From: Chitinophaga agri
Lineage (GTDB): Bacteria; Bacteroidota; Bacteroidia; Chitinophagales; Chitinophagaceae
Direction: 5' to 3'
Assembly: GCF_010093065.1 (NCBI RefSeq)
Contig: NZ_CP048113.1
Coordinates: 1,860,001 to 1,924,000 of the forward strand
Length of the DNA: 64,000 nt
Shown here one piece after another: positions 33,238-42,633 of the stretch. The position numbers were made by a program, and so were the translations under genes. Position 1 is the first letter of the stretch; each line of letters starts with the position of its first letter. The notes beneath the pieces were generated by a model. That model ran no database searches, was not told the origin of the DNA, and saw nothing but the letters and a program-made list of their open reading frames with translations.

Positions 33238-35796
33238 ATGTCACATAGGATGTATTTGTATAACCTGGATTATACACCAGTTACTACCACGGCAGCTGAT
33301 GCAGGAACACTGCCGCTGGCGGTATACGGCACGGGCAACGAGCATGTACAACTGATGATGGAGTGGAAATATGAGCTACCGCTATTCTTTCATCCGCTTT
33401 TTGCCGGCCCCACCACCATCGCCCCTAACGTTTATAATCCTGAAGATGGTGGAGTTTATGCCCCCCTCTGGCCTGGTGCCAAAGCCTTTCACGACCTGTA
33501 TGCGTTCATCGAAACGCACCAGCATGCCCTGATAAAGGATATTGCCGCGTTCCAGCAGGCAAAGAAAAAGATCTTTAACTACTTTAGAAGAAAGATCACC
33601 CATGCGACTTTCTACCTGGATGCCTGGGATGTATTCAATATGTCCGGCGACCCACACGCAGAGCAGGCTGAAGCCCTGCTGGCATACATTCAGTCAAATA
33701 ACAACGCTATTGTTGCGGCTATCGAAGCAGATGATCCTGCCTTACTCGATAAGGCGCCTTACTTCTCAGAAGGCGGCAGCTATTATAAAACCTTCCGGGA
33801 GCTACTGAACGCCCCTCTTTACAATTATGGATGGGAGGTACTTTCATCCGTTTTGAATGGTGACGAAGAGGCGCTGGTAATATTCGAAGAAGGAAGTTTG
33901 AAAGGATTAAAAGATCCGGATGGCGCCATCGTGATACCTGCTATTTATACCGACATATATGCTTTTCCGTATGGTGCAGACCTCGCTGTAGTTACAAGAA
34001 ACGGAAAAGCAGGTTATATCGACAGATCAGGAACAGAAATACTCCCCTGTCTATTTGATGATGCCTTTGATTTTGAGCATGACCGGGCGGCAGTTGTCAG
34101 CAATGGAAAATTCGGCATTATCAACACCAGCGGTACATTCATCATATCGGCTATCTATGAGGACGGACATATCCTCTCCGATACCTATGTGGCCGTGCAG
34201 CAAAACGGACAATGGGGGATTATCGACATGGAAGGTAATGAACAGCTTCCATTCCAGGATGTACAGGAGATCACAGCGGTCGATGATAGCCGGTTCACGT
34301 ATTACGCCATCACCACGCATAACGGTGAACTACTTTATTACACTCATCAGTTCAAACAGCTGACAACGGAGCCCGTTACTGCTATTAACTGCTTCGGGCA
34401 GTATTATATCGTCACTAAAGACGATCATAGCGCGCTGTTTGACGAGCAGGCCAATATGCTGCTGGACTACGGTTATCGGCAGATATATCCGGAATACCTG
34501 TTAAATGCGCTGATCGTTGAATCGGCGGCTGGAAAAGGCCTGTATGCACCAGATACCGGTTGGATCTTACCTTGTGAGTATGAGCAGATCGCGGCACTGA
34601 GAGATGTAAATAGCGGAGCGGATAGCGCGTTATACGCGGTTGTCAAACAAAATAAAAAAGCAGGATTATTTGGGGTGAGCCCGAAAAATCAATGGATACT
34701 ACCTGTTGCCTATCAGGACTTCAAATGGCTGAAGCCTGGTATCCTAGCCTACAAAGAAAACAAATTATGGGGACTGGTGAATGGTGAGGGAGAGATCCTT
34801 GGCAAGGCGTCCTATACCAGTATAAATAGTAAACTGGGATATTTACCCTACGGAATAGCATTGGGGTTCCAGACGGAAGGGGTGAAAGTGATCAGAGAAG
34901 ATGGCACTACCCGTCAGCTGACGTCAACAGAGGCCTTTAAAGAATCGGATCCCTTTACACGGGACTGGTACTCCAAAAAAGAAATTCAGCGCCTGGACAA
35001 GGTAGCTGAACTCGCACAAAAGGCATTACAGTTAAACGAAGAAGGTCAGGACCACAACGACGCCGGGAATTATGAGAAAGCAATCGCTCTTTTCCAGCAG
35101 GCAGCTGAATTAGGGTATATAGGAGGATATACCAATATTGGGCATATCTATGAAGTTGTACCAGCTTATGCAGATGCAGACAAGTCATTCGCTTATTATA
35201 CCCGGGCAGCTGAGATGGATGAGCCTTATGCCATGTCTAATCTGGCGTTGTGCTATGCTTATGGCCGAGGCACACCTGTAAATGTACCGGCGGCGCTTCA
35301 CTGGTTTCAGAAAGCTGCAGATGCAGGGCATGTTGATGCCTTCGCTTTCCTGGGCGACATGTACTATAAACCGGAATTTAACATGATAGACATTGACAAG
35401 GCACTCCCATGGTATACCAAAGCGACTGCATACGGAGATGACCAGTCCCATGTCATCGGCCATATCTACGAAACCAAGAACGACTATGAACAGGCCGTTT
35501 ATCATTATCAGACGGCTGTCGCAAATGGCACGACATTCGCAAAATGGCGGATGGCCTGCCTGTATATGGACGGTTTGGGCGTAAAGGTCGATCTGGCGAA
35601 GGCACTGACCCTGTTGTATGAAGCCATTGATGATTGGCCACAGGCACATGTCGACCTGGCGATGGTATACCTGACGGAAACCTGCTATGATGCAGCGAAG
35701 GCACGCATGCATCTGGATGCGGCTAAAGATGCGGGGGTATACTATGCAGAGGAGTACCGGGAGAAATTCCGGTTCCTGTGGGATGGAATACGTTAG
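33238..35796 (+). CDS. WG-repeat and Sel1-repeat protein with a DUF7822-like N terminus
   Basis: The 852-residue protein starts MSHRMYLYNLDYTPVT, as in the DUF7822-like domain, which spans about residues 1-210. Residues about 220-560 hold WG repeats: NGKAGYIDRSGTEILPCLFDDA, NGKFGIINTSGTFIISAIYED, NGQWGIIDMEGNEQLPFQD and later KKAGLF, NKLWGLVN. Residues about 600-840 are Sel1-like TPR units (AIALFQQAAELGYIGGYTNIGHIYE, YAMSNLALCYAYGRGTPVNVPAALHWFQKAADAGH). No enzyme motif or signal peptide is seen, so it is probably a cytoplasmic scaffold or binding protein. It follows the SUFU pair by 85 bp on the same strand. Confidence 0.88.
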   Translation: MSHRMYLYNLDYTPVTTTAADAGTLPLAVYGTGNEHVQLMMEWKYELPLFFHPLFAGPTTIAPNVYNPEDGGVYAPLWPGAKAFHDLYAFIETHQHALIKDIAAFQQAKKKIFNYFRRKITHATFYLDAWDVFNMSGDPHAEQAEALLAYIQSNNNAIVAAIEADDPALLDKAPYFSEGGSYYKTFRELLNAPLYNYGWEVLSSVLNGDEEALVIFEEGSLKGLKDPDGAIVIPAIYTDIYAFPYGADLAVVTRNGKAGYIDRSGTEILPCLFDDAFDFEHDRAAVVSNGKFGIINTSGTFIISAIYEDGHILSDTYVAVQQNGQWGIIDMEGNEQLPFQDVQEITAVDDSRFTYYAITTHNGELLYYTHQFKQLTTEPVTAINCFGQYYIVTKDDHSALFDEQANMLLDYGYRQIYPEYLLNALIVESAAGKGLYAPDTGWILPCEYEQIAALRDVNSGADSALYAVVKQNKKAGLFGVSPKNQWILPVAYQDFKWLKPGILAYKENKLWGLVNGEGEILGKASYTSINSKLGYLPYGIALGFQTEGVKVIREDGTTRQLTSTEAFKESDPFTRDWYSKKEIQRLDKVAELAQKALQLNEEGQDHNDAGNYEKAIALFQQAAELGYIGGYTNIGHIYEVVPAYADADKSFAYYTRAAEMDEPYAMSNLALCYAYGRGTPVNVPAALHWFQKAADAGHVDAFAFLGDMYYKPEFNMIDIDKALPWYTKATAYGDDQSHVIGHIYETKNDYEQAVYHYQTAVANGTTFAKWRMACLYMDGLGVKVDLAKALTLLYEAIDDWPQAHVDLAMVYLTETCYDAAKARMHLDAAKDAGVYYAEEYREKFRFLWDGIR

Positions 35797-35907
35797 TTTG
35801 AGGAAAGGTCATTGATGGGTCATCATGTCTGCTGAAGTTGCTTGACAAAGATACCCTGGAAACGGGGGTACTCGTTTATCAGGCAGCTTCAGAAGACATA
35901 ATTTTTA

Positions 35908-38832
35908 TTACAGGCTCAGGATAGCCGCCGTCACTTTCTTCAATGAGGCTGAGTTCTTCCATTCATTCAGCTTCTCCGTCAGCAACTCATTCTCTTTTAC
36001 ATTGGCGCCATTCATCACCAGTACTTCATGGAAGGATTCAAGTAGCTTTCTCAGGTCCTTAATACCCGCTACAGGCAATTTAACCAGACAGGCGATCAAC
36101 AACTGCTCCAGCGCCTTGTTATGACGTGTACTGATCTTCTGCATACGGCCTGTTACAAGGTCGGTCATTCTTTTCAACGGTGCCCACTCCGTCTGCTCAT
36201 GGGTACCTATCACCTCACCCAGCTTTTCACTATCGATCGTATCAGACTGGACCCGGTCTACCCATATTTCCGTAGCCATAAAGCGGTTGGTGGCATCCGC
36301 ATTTAACATGGCCGTTGCCAGGAAGAGATAAGTGATTTCCTGGAAGACAGGTTTTATGAGATTCAGCGCTTCCAGCAGCTGCAGGGTCGCTTTTCGTTCC
36401 GGCACCTCATCCAGTCCGGAGCTGGTCATAGCATTATTGATAAAGTGTGTCAGCAGGATATCAGGATTGGCCGGTGACAGGGAGAGTAGTCTTAGTATAT
36501 CATGGTCGATGAGAGCTGGTTTACCCATGTTCATGTATTCCGGTAAAAGCAGATTCGTATGAACCCCATTGTAGACAATACTTTCACCTCCATAACTACG
36601 CTCAGAGACCTTTACATTAGGACTTGCAGGGAAAATGATCCGCAGCACGGAACGCTGGTCTTCATAGCGGTCGTATTCTCTGGTATCCTGATTAAAGCTG
36701 CCATATGCCTGGTATGTTTCAATCCGTGTAGTCCATCCGAATTGTCCTGTGAGATAAGCGCGGTGAATGGTGGCATACGGGAAGGCACGGAAGGCGTCAT
36801 ATATCGTGTCAGGCGACTTTCGAAGGCCGGCCATCACCCATATAGACTGGGTGTCAAATGGCCCGGCCGGCATCGCATTCTCTTCGAGCAGGAAACGCAT
36901 GAGGTTTTTATATTCGGACGTCAAGCCATCAATTGCGGTCAGGGCATCTTCCGTATTTTCCAGTACGACCCTGGCAATAGCTACCTGAAGATCCATTACG
37001 CCAGGCGTTACTTCTGCTGACTGGTAAGCCAGCAGCCGCTCTACCAGTATTACAGGATCTATCCAGCCTCCGACATGGGTCGGCATAGATAAAAGCGGCA
37101 GATACTGTTGCTGTTGTAACTGTTGAATAGCCGTCAGTACCAGCTGGTGATATACCTCATAACTGTGTGATAGGTTATCTGACTGTGTCCAGCCCTTTGC
37201 CAGTAACACACGTAGCTTATTACGGGACCATTCGATCAGTTTCTCCCTGCTCTTTGGCATGCTCTTCTCATACAGTTTACGGAAGCCTTCTGCTTCGGCA
37301 GGATAGGTATCTTCCAGTACAAATCCGTACTCTATCAGGAAAACGGCCAGGAGATCGTCCAACAGGCCGGCATTACCGGTCATTCCACTGGACAGCAGTT
37401 TAAATGCCCGCTGGAAAGCAGGCTCCATTTGTGATATATGTGCGGCGGTGATGTGTGTATGGAGTTTCAGTACGCCTGAAATGATCTGTTCGAAGTGGTA
37501 GTGCTCTTTGTTTTCCATTGCCTGACTGATCAGGAAGATCAGTTCTTCCGCACTTTCAGGGAGAGCGATACTTCTCTCCTGCTGTAGCAGGGAAGTATCT
37601 GCCGGCGTTTCCAGGTCCTGCAGACTCGCCTCTATATGCAACTCTTCCGGTAACCAGGGACGTAGCATAGATTTAGGGCCGGCCAGCAAGGAACCTTCTA
37701 CGGCAATAATAGCGTCCGATAGCACAGAAGACGCCCTGTCGCCATAAGCGACGATCAGCTCCGCAGCTTTAGTCTGAGTAGCATTATCCGTGCTGATAAA
37801 TGTATTGGTAATTGCCAGACAGATAGCAGTTCGCTGGTGCTTATCGGCCCTGGCCAGTTTCTGTAATATGCCCAGTGTGGCAGTCTGCACTGCTTTTGTC
37901 GAAGAAGACAATAATCCCGGCACGTATTGCAGAAATGCAGGTATATCGAATGTAGGTTGTTTGATGAGTTTACGGAGTCCACTGAGTGCATTGGACTGGG
38001 CCTTACTTTGCGGGGAGGACAATGCAGCGATCAGCTCCGGCTGCATGCCTGAGATTTCTTCGTCGGTAGGTTGCAGATAATTGAAAAGGTCTACAAACCA
38101 ACCTGACAACAGTTTATTAAAATTCCGGGCAGAAGCAGCAAGGGATTCTTTCAGTAATCTTTCTCTGCTAAGGCGGCCCGCATCGGCATATCTCTTGAAT
38201 ACTTCCATCCAGCTGAGGTGTTTATGAGCAGGATTCCCTGTCCATTTAGCTGAATTGATCGGATTTTCATACGAAAACAGGTACCAGATATGTTCATCCA
38301 GCGTTACCGGCCTTTCCTCCAGGGGTGCCAGGGAAAAGATGCGTCCTGCCTTCTTGGTAACTGTGTTTGCATAGGGAATTGTCCGGGCAATGATCTCCGG
38401 CCCGGGTTGTACATAGCCTTTATCAGCGAGTTCCATCAGGAAGCTATAGCTGATAGGAATGTAATCCCTGTTGGCCAGTCCGTTAATATAGTCGCTAAAC
38501 CAGTCGGGTGTGTAAAATGCCAGCAAGGTGTAAATCACATCTTCCCGGAGGATATAGTTGCCCCCAAGCCATGTCTTTTCAAATGCTTTTCTGTCGTAAC
38601 ATACGAAGAAGGCGGGTGCCAGTGTTGCCCAATGTTCTTCGGTACCACGGGAGCGAAAGGTGTTTTCATCATCAGTGATCGTTTCACTGTAGAATTTGGA
38701 TAGTCTTTTCAGTTCTGGTACCATGGCCTTTCTTTCGTCGGGCGACAGGGACTTCAGAAACGGAATAATTTTATTTGAAGCGGTAGTCGATACGATATGG
38801 GATAACTGCTCCTGAATAGTCATAATGTTCAT
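35908..38832 (-). CDS. DUF6493-family helical-repeat protein, partner of the SWIM zinc-finger gene
   Basis: The product is about 974 residues from the ATG at 38832 (MNIMTIQEQLSHIV); 38823 is an alternative, and an earlier TTG at 38856 would overlap the SWIM gene. The sequence is almost wholly helical with HEAT-like units, for example LPKLARADKHQRTAICLAI-like stretches near 340 and TKAAELIVAYGDRASSVLSDAI near 360. No catalytic motif or membrane segment is seen. It is 20 bp downstream of the SWIM gene on the same strand and clearly co-transcribed with it. The pairing recurs in the family as I know it; the role is unknown, with nucleic-acid or protein scaffold as the natural guess. Confidence 0.8.
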   Translation of the reverse strand: MNIMTIQEQLSHIVSTTASNKIIPFLKSLSPDERKAMVPELKRLSKFYSETITDDENTFRSRGTEEHWATLAPAFFVCYDRKAFEKTWLGGNYILREDVIYTLLAFYTPDWFSDYINGLANRDYIPISYSFLMELADKGYVQPGPEIIARTIPYANTVTKKAGRIFSLAPLEERPVTLDEHIWYLFSYENPINSAKWTGNPAHKHLSWMEVFKRYADAGRLSRERLLKESLAASARNFNKLLSGWFVDLFNYLQPTDEEISGMQPELIAALSSPQSKAQSNALSGLRKLIKQPTFDIPAFLQYVPGLLSSSTKAVQTATLGILQKLARADKHQRTAICLAITNTFISTDNATQTKAAELIVAYGDRASSVLSDAIIAVEGSLLAGPKSMLRPWLPEELHIEASLQDLETPADTSLLQQERSIALPESAEELIFLISQAMENKEHYHFEQIISGVLKLHTHITAAHISQMEPAFQRAFKLLSSGMTGNAGLLDDLLAVFLIEYGFVLEDTYPAEAEGFRKLYEKSMPKSREKLIEWSRNKLRVLLAKGWTQSDNLSHSYEVYHQLVLTAIQQLQQQQYLPLLSMPTHVGGWIDPVILVERLLAYQSAEVTPGVMDLQVAIARVVLENTEDALTAIDGLTSEYKNLMRFLLEENAMPAGPFDTQSIWVMAGLRKSPDTIYDAFRAFPYATIHRAYLTGQFGWTTRIETYQAYGSFNQDTREYDRYEDQRSVLRIIFPASPNVKVSERSYGGESIVYNGVHTNLLLPEYMNMGKPALIDHDILRLLSLSPANPDILLTHFINNAMTSSGLDEVPERKATLQLLEALNLIKPVFQEITYLFLATAMLNADATNRFMATEIWVDRVQSDTIDSEKLGEVIGTHEQTEWAPLKRMTDLVTGRMQKISTRHNKALEQLLIACLVKLPVAGIKDLRKLLESFHEVLVMNGANVKENELLTEKLNEWKNSASLKKVTAAILSL

Positions 38833-38852
38833 TCGTTCGTTTAATAGGCGTA

Positions 38853-40196
38853 TCAATTGCCTGAAATAAATTTTTTAACTGCCGATACATGTTTACATGG
38901 GCCGCGGTCTCCCTGGTGACGGCTGTACCAGGTACACGTGCACCTCTCCTGTTTCTCATCCAGTAAAACTGTATGGGTCACACCACTGCCTTCCACTCTT
39001 GCGTCTACTTTCAGACCATCATTGCTGATGATGACAACCTTTTTTTCTGAAACCAGCTTCTCTGCATCTTTCATGCGCGGGTGCAAACTAAGGATACGGT
39101 TTAATTTAAAAGGCAAACGTCTGTAAAAAAAGCTGTTCTCATCAGTATCAAATCCCAGTAATCCCATAGCGGCCAGCTTCGCGGTAACATTGTCGGCTAC
39201 TGGGAACGGGATGTTTTCATTCACTGCCAGCATAGTTGGATTAAATGTCTGATTGGTATAACTGTATTTGTCGACCGCCTCGATCCAGGCATCAGGGACA
39301 TCCGCGATCAGGGCGTCGAGTACAGCCCCTTCACCGGAAAATCCCCTCGATGCTTCCCGGGATAGCGAGAGCGTGAAACAAATGCTTCCGAAATATAATT
39401 GCCAGGTGGTAGCCTGCATGGCAGGATGCGCGTATACACGCAATTGATCTGCCAGGGGCAATAAAAGCTCGATCAGTCGCAGGCGGTGTACACCACCTAC
39501 GCAGACTGCCTGTTGTCCTTTTACCGGCGAGAAAACCGGTTTCCCACCACGGACAGTCAGGTAGTGGTCAGCTTTTACACTTCCTTTAGGTATACTCTGA
39601 AACAGTTGTAACGCCTGTACGCGGTTAAAGGTATGCACCCTTTCCGCTTCAGACAGGCATACCTGTACACTGGCGAACCCTTTGATCCATCTGACCGGCA
39701 GCGGCACCTTCCGCTCCGTGATCTTTTGTTTGCCGGCCTCAAGCATCACTTCCCTGCTGCCAACAGAGAGTGAGACCGTCTGTCCCTGCGTGATGCTGTT
39801 CAATGAGGTCAGCATAGGCTGATTAAAGTCCACATTCGTCGTACCGGCCTCAGGGAACGTACCTTCGTGGCCATCCGGCAAAATGTCCAGTCTCGCATAT
39901 ACACCCGCACAATGGGAAAAACCTTCAAAACGTAACCTTTCGTTACCCGCGGTCACTACCGGATCTTTCAGCTGCGACAGTTCAGCTGCTGACATATTAA
40001 AGCTGGACTGTACCACCCTGGACAGGGTCAGCAGGCAGCGGGCCGTAATGAACGGTTGCTGCAATCTTCCCTGGAAATACACGGGAGCTTCGCGCTTCTC
40101 CACCTCACTATATTGTGACAGAAACAGCTCTTCTCCACTGACAGCCCTTTTTAACTGCGAAGGATAGTGATAGTCGTATATAAGGGTATCGTTCAT
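38853..40196 (-). CDS. SWIM zinc-finger protein
   Basis: The 447-residue protein starts MNDTLIYDYHYPSQLKRAVSGEE at the ATG at 40196; the frame is open to 40223. The C terminus carries the SWIM metal site CTCTWYSRHQGDRGPCKHV, i.e. C-x-C then about 14 residues and C-x-H, which binds zinc and is linked to DNA or protein binding. The rest has no recognised domain but shows a beta-rich segment (VSLSVGSREVMLEAGKQ) near residue 150. It is upstream of, and co-transcribed with, the DUF6493 gene. SWIM proteins with large repeat partners are predicted to act in conflict or repair processes; here this remains inference. Confidence 0.85.
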   Translation of the reverse strand: MNDTLIYDYHYPSQLKRAVSGEELFLSQYSEVEKREAPVYFQGRLQQPFITARCLLTLSRVVQSSFNMSAAELSQLKDPVVTAGNERLRFEGFSHCAGVYARLDILPDGHEGTFPEAGTTNVDFNQPMLTSLNSITQGQTVSLSVGSREVMLEAGKQKITERKVPLPVRWIKGFASVQVCLSEAERVHTFNRVQALQLFQSIPKGSVKADHYLTVRGGKPVFSPVKGQQAVCVGGVHRLRLIELLLPLADQLRVYAHPAMQATTWQLYFGSICFTLSLSREASRGFSGEGAVLDALIADVPDAWIEAVDKYSYTNQTFNPTMLAVNENIPFPVADNVTAKLAAMGLLGFDTDENSFFYRRLPFKLNRILSLHPRMKDAEKLVSEKKVVIISNDGLKVDARVEGSGVTHTVLLDEKQERCTCTWYSRHQGDRGPCKHVSAVKKFISGN

Positions 40197-40220
40197 GATC
40201 CGGGTTCCGATAAATGGGGG

Positions 40221-40228
40221 CAAAGATA
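40221..40228 (-). promoter_or_regulatory. -7 box TATCTTTG for the SWIM-DUF6493 operon
   Basis: On the minus strand TATCTTTG is a full match to TAnnTTTG and lies 24 bp before the ATG at 40196. It supports that start over the one at 40223, which would fall inside the box. Confidence 0.55.
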
Positions 40229-40778
40229 TACCCGTTACGCCAATTTTCAGACACCCGTCCTCCCATTTATGCCCTCACCAGACCCTGATCAGGAAGCGAT
40301 TTGCCTGCCTGCGGAAATGTCGTTTTAGCCCTAAGGACGGTATAGTGGGGATATACAGCGGGTACCGGGTACCCGGGAACGCCAGTATAAAAAGACATGA
40401 AATGTCACGAAAAAAGCATGCCCGGTGGCTGAAAAGGCATTTACTCCTATTTCAGCTACCGGGCATACCAATTGTTGTAAAACAATGAGTTATATTATAA
40501 GCATGATAAAAACGGGCATCCGGCTTACCTCGCCTGCAAACAGCAGCAGTGATGAGGAGTCCTCCTTTCAAAAAAAATTTACCAATACCTGCCACCGGGC
40601 ACCAACAGTAGCACTAACAAGTTATCTTACAATCAATTAAGATTTTACTTCTATTCCTATTCCAGTTGCTGGCCACCCGGGTAGCGTCAAAAGCACATTT
40701 GCCTATTAGTTTGCCGGCAAATGGATACCTTTCAGTAAGTACGCTATAATCAGATACTTATAACCACAAACTAATACT
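40229..40778. other. 550-bp divergent intergenic region with an orphan terminator
   Basis: No protein gene is supported here. An open frame at 40425-40640 (plus) crosses a hairpin and has no family-like content. The one strong structure is the hairpin at 40418-40466. The right end, about 40700-40778, must contain the promoter of the SRPBCC gene. The left end holds the SWIM promoter. The size leaves room for a small RNA on the minus strand. Confidence 0.5.
40418..40466 (-). terminator. Orphan minus-strand terminator hairpin
   Basis: Arms 40418-40434 (ATGCCCGGTGGCTGAAA) and 40450-40466 pair over 17 positions with one mismatch (G opposite T on the plus strand). Read on the minus strand the stem is followed by GCTTTTTT, a clear terminator tail. 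No minus-strand gene lies upstream of it for at least 300 bp. Confidence 0.6.
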
Positions 40779-41234
40779 ATGAATGAACGGAGTCCATGTA
40801 TTGAGACACAGATGCTGATCAGGAAACCTGCCAGTGAAGTATTTGATGCATTTATTGATCCCGGGAAGACACGACACTTCTGGTTTACCAAAGGCAGTGG
40901 TAAACTGGAAAAGGGAGCAACTATTATATGGGAATGGGAGATGTATAATGTATCTACGGAGGTCCACGTAGTAGATATTATTCCAGATGAGCTGATCGCT
41001 ATTACCTGGGGATCACCGGCGACAGCGGTAGATTTTATTTTTACCAAAAGAGCAGATGGGCATACCTATATAGTGATCAGGAATTATGGATTTGAAAAAC
41101 AGGGTGAGGCACTGATCCGGGAGATCATTGACCTGACCGGAGGCTTTACAACTGTGCTGGATGGATTAAAAGCCTATATGGAATATGGTATCAATCTGAA
41201 CCTGATAGCAGATAAATTTCCTTCCAGGAAATAA
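40779..41234 (+). CDS. SRPBCC (AHSA1-type) ligand-binding protein
   Basis: The 151-residue protein starts MNERSPCIETQMLIRKPASEVFDAFIDPGKTRHFW in outline and has the AHSA1/START features: the early strand-helix IRKPASEVFDAFIDP, the central FWFTKGSGKLEKGATIIWEW, and the C-terminal helix GGFTTVLDGLKAYMEYG. The length is standard. These small hydrophobic-pocket proteins bind lipids or act in stress responses; no enzyme residues can be assigned. It is a single-gene unit, convergent with the BamA-like gene across the hairpin at 41240-41281. Confidence 0.88.
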   Translation: MNERSPCIETQMLIRKPASEVFDAFIDPGKTRHFWFTKGSGKLEKGATIIWEWEMYNVSTEVHVVDIIPDELIAITWGSPATAVDFIFTKRADGHTYIVIRNYGFEKQGEALIREIIDLTGGFTTVLDGLKAYMEYGINLNLIADKFPSRK

Positions 41235-41239
41235 CCGGT

Positions 41240-41281
41240 CATCAGCAGGCATCTATGTTGTAGACATGCTGCCTGCTGATG
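41240..41281. terminator. Hairpin between convergent SRPBCC and BamA-like genes
   Basis: CATCAGCAGGCA (41240-41251) and TGCCTGCTGATG (41270-41281) pair perfectly over 12 bp. The position between two convergent stops suggests use in both directions. Confidence 0.65.
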
Positions 41282-41305
41282 CGTTGTATGTGTCTGAAAT
41301 GTACA

Positions 41306-42445
41306 CTAAAATGCCTCTCCGGTAAAAAAGTAAAAACCAGGACCTTCCCTGGTCATACCTACATCTAGTCGCAGGAAAATATCCTTTTTAGGGAACAGGA
41401 GATAACGTAGTCCTGCCCCTCCTGCAAACTGTGTTTTATCCAGCTGAAAAGCTTTCAGCTCCGGCGCGACAGCCGCCGTACCAGCAAAGACCGTAGCACC
41501 AAATCGTTTACTGAAAGAGAATGGCAACATCCGGTATTCTACCTGTGCTGCCAGCATATTTTTATCGCGGTAACGGCCCTGGTAATAACCACGCATCATC
41601 ATATCCCCTCCCATTAATGCGAGCTGATTGAATGGTACCTTTCCGCTGATGAAGTTACCCAGTACCTGCCAGGCTAAAACGTTGTTCTTTTTTACTGGAT
41701 GGAAAGCACGCACATCCAGGTTGACGCTGCCAAACTGAAAGTCGCTGGCAAATGAAGGATGATAACCAAGATAAGATAATTCGCCAAACCAGCCCTTGCG
41801 TACATTCAGTACGTTATGACGGTTATCGTAAACCAATGCTGCACCAAATCCAAGGTTCGTCGTACCATTGCTACCGGCAGGTAGCAGATGGTGCTCTCCT
41901 TCTTCCGGCTGATTAAAGTCCACACTGTATAGATGCTGGTAATCTATTTCGGGGCCGAAGAACAGGTTGCGGCTTATTTTCCGTAATACACGCTGTCTGA
42001 GCAATATGTAATTGGCATCGACTACAGCAGGATTTTCTCCTTCTGTATGTTGCCCTATACCATAATACAACAGGGGAAAACGCTGGATACGTGTTCGCCC
42101 CAGGAAGAACCATTTATCTTTATCTCCGTAGATAGCATTGTCTATCCACAGTCCATACTGCGCTTTGAAAGTAAAAAAGGTGAATGCCTGTACTTCACTG
42201 AGACGGTTCGTACTATCACCTTTCGCACGGAATAGCCAGAGAGAAGAGGCTCCCAGTTCAATACCGGTTTCCGGAGCATACCCCAGGGTTGGATAAATAC
42301 GAAAACTCTTTTCGGCTGCGGAGGTGGTATCATTAAAAAATCTGTTCAGCTGCCGGTTCACCCAGCCATTCTGTTCAGTTTGTGCCCTTACCGCTGTGAA
42401 GGTTGAACACAGCAGCAAGCAGGTAGTCGCAATAATAGGTCTCAT
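41306..42445 (-). CDS. BamA/TamA-family outer-membrane protein (short form)
   Basis: The 379-residue protein begins MRPIIATTCLLLCSTFTAVRAQ (signal peptide). About 340 residues of barrel follow: YPTLGYAPETGIELGASSLWLF, RIQRFPLLYYGIGQHTEGE, GAALVYDNRHNVLNVRKGWFGELSYLGY (the Omp85-type strand region), and MGGDMMMRGYYQGRYRDKNMLAAQVEYR, which contains the RGYY form of the conserved Omp85 RGF/Y loop motif. The C terminus ends GPGFYFFTGEAF. No POTRA domain is present. It resembles surface-antigen-type members of unknown cargo. The divergent neighbour is the Imm11-like gene. Confidence 0.87.
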   Translation of the reverse strand: MRPIIATTCLLLCSTFTAVRAQTEQNGWVNRQLNRFFNDTTSAAEKSFRIYPTLGYAPETGIELGASSLWLFRAKGDSTNRLSEVQAFTFFTFKAQYGLWIDNAIYGDKDKWFFLGRTRIQRFPLLYYGIGQHTEGENPAVVDANYILLRQRVLRKISRNLFFGPEIDYQHLYSVDFNQPEEGEHHLLPAGSNGTTNLGFGAALVYDNRHNVLNVRKGWFGELSYLGYHPSFASDFQFGSVNLDVRAFHPVKKNNVLAWQVLGNFISGKVPFNQLALMGGDMMMRGYYQGRYRDKNMLAAQVEYRMLPFSFSKRFGATVFAGTAAVAPELKAFQLDKTQFAGGAGLRYLLFPKKDIFLRLDVGMTREGPGFYFFTGEAF

Positions 42446-42532
42446 GCGGAAAGTTATGCATAAAAAGGGCCAAAATATTTAATTTTCCGCTTACCAGCCA
42501 TAAGTATTGTATATTTTCTACATTGATTTTGA

Positions 42533-42540
42533 TAATTTTG
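42533..42540 (+). promoter_or_regulatory. -7 box TAATTTTG upstream of the Imm11-like gene
   Basis: TAATTTTG matches TAnnTTTG. A TTG lies at 42508-42510, 22 bp before the box, close to the usual -33 spacing. Confidence 0.45.
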
Positions 42541-42633
42541 CGACCATTCATCCGTAACGATAGTTGGATAGGTGCCCCTGGCATATGACACCTGTTTAAG
42601 CGCTGTGACTGTGGCACAAACCATTATCTGCTA

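Noticed and set aside
35825..35899. 13-bp inverted repeat ATGTCTGCTGAAG/CTTCAGAAGACAT with one mismatch
   Set aside because: The 49-bp spacer and lack of a T-tract make a terminator doubtful; it may be chance.
35802..35924. Coding-looking stretch LLDKDTLETGVLVYQ between the WG/Sel1 and DUF6493 genes
   Set aside because: About 40 codons, no start, and it runs into the end of the opposite gene. It may be a remnant but is too short to support.
40425..40640. 71-codon open frame in the SWIM-SRPBCC gap
   Set aside because: It crosses the arm of a strong hairpin and its composition is not protein-like; a short start at MSYIISM was considered but has no support.
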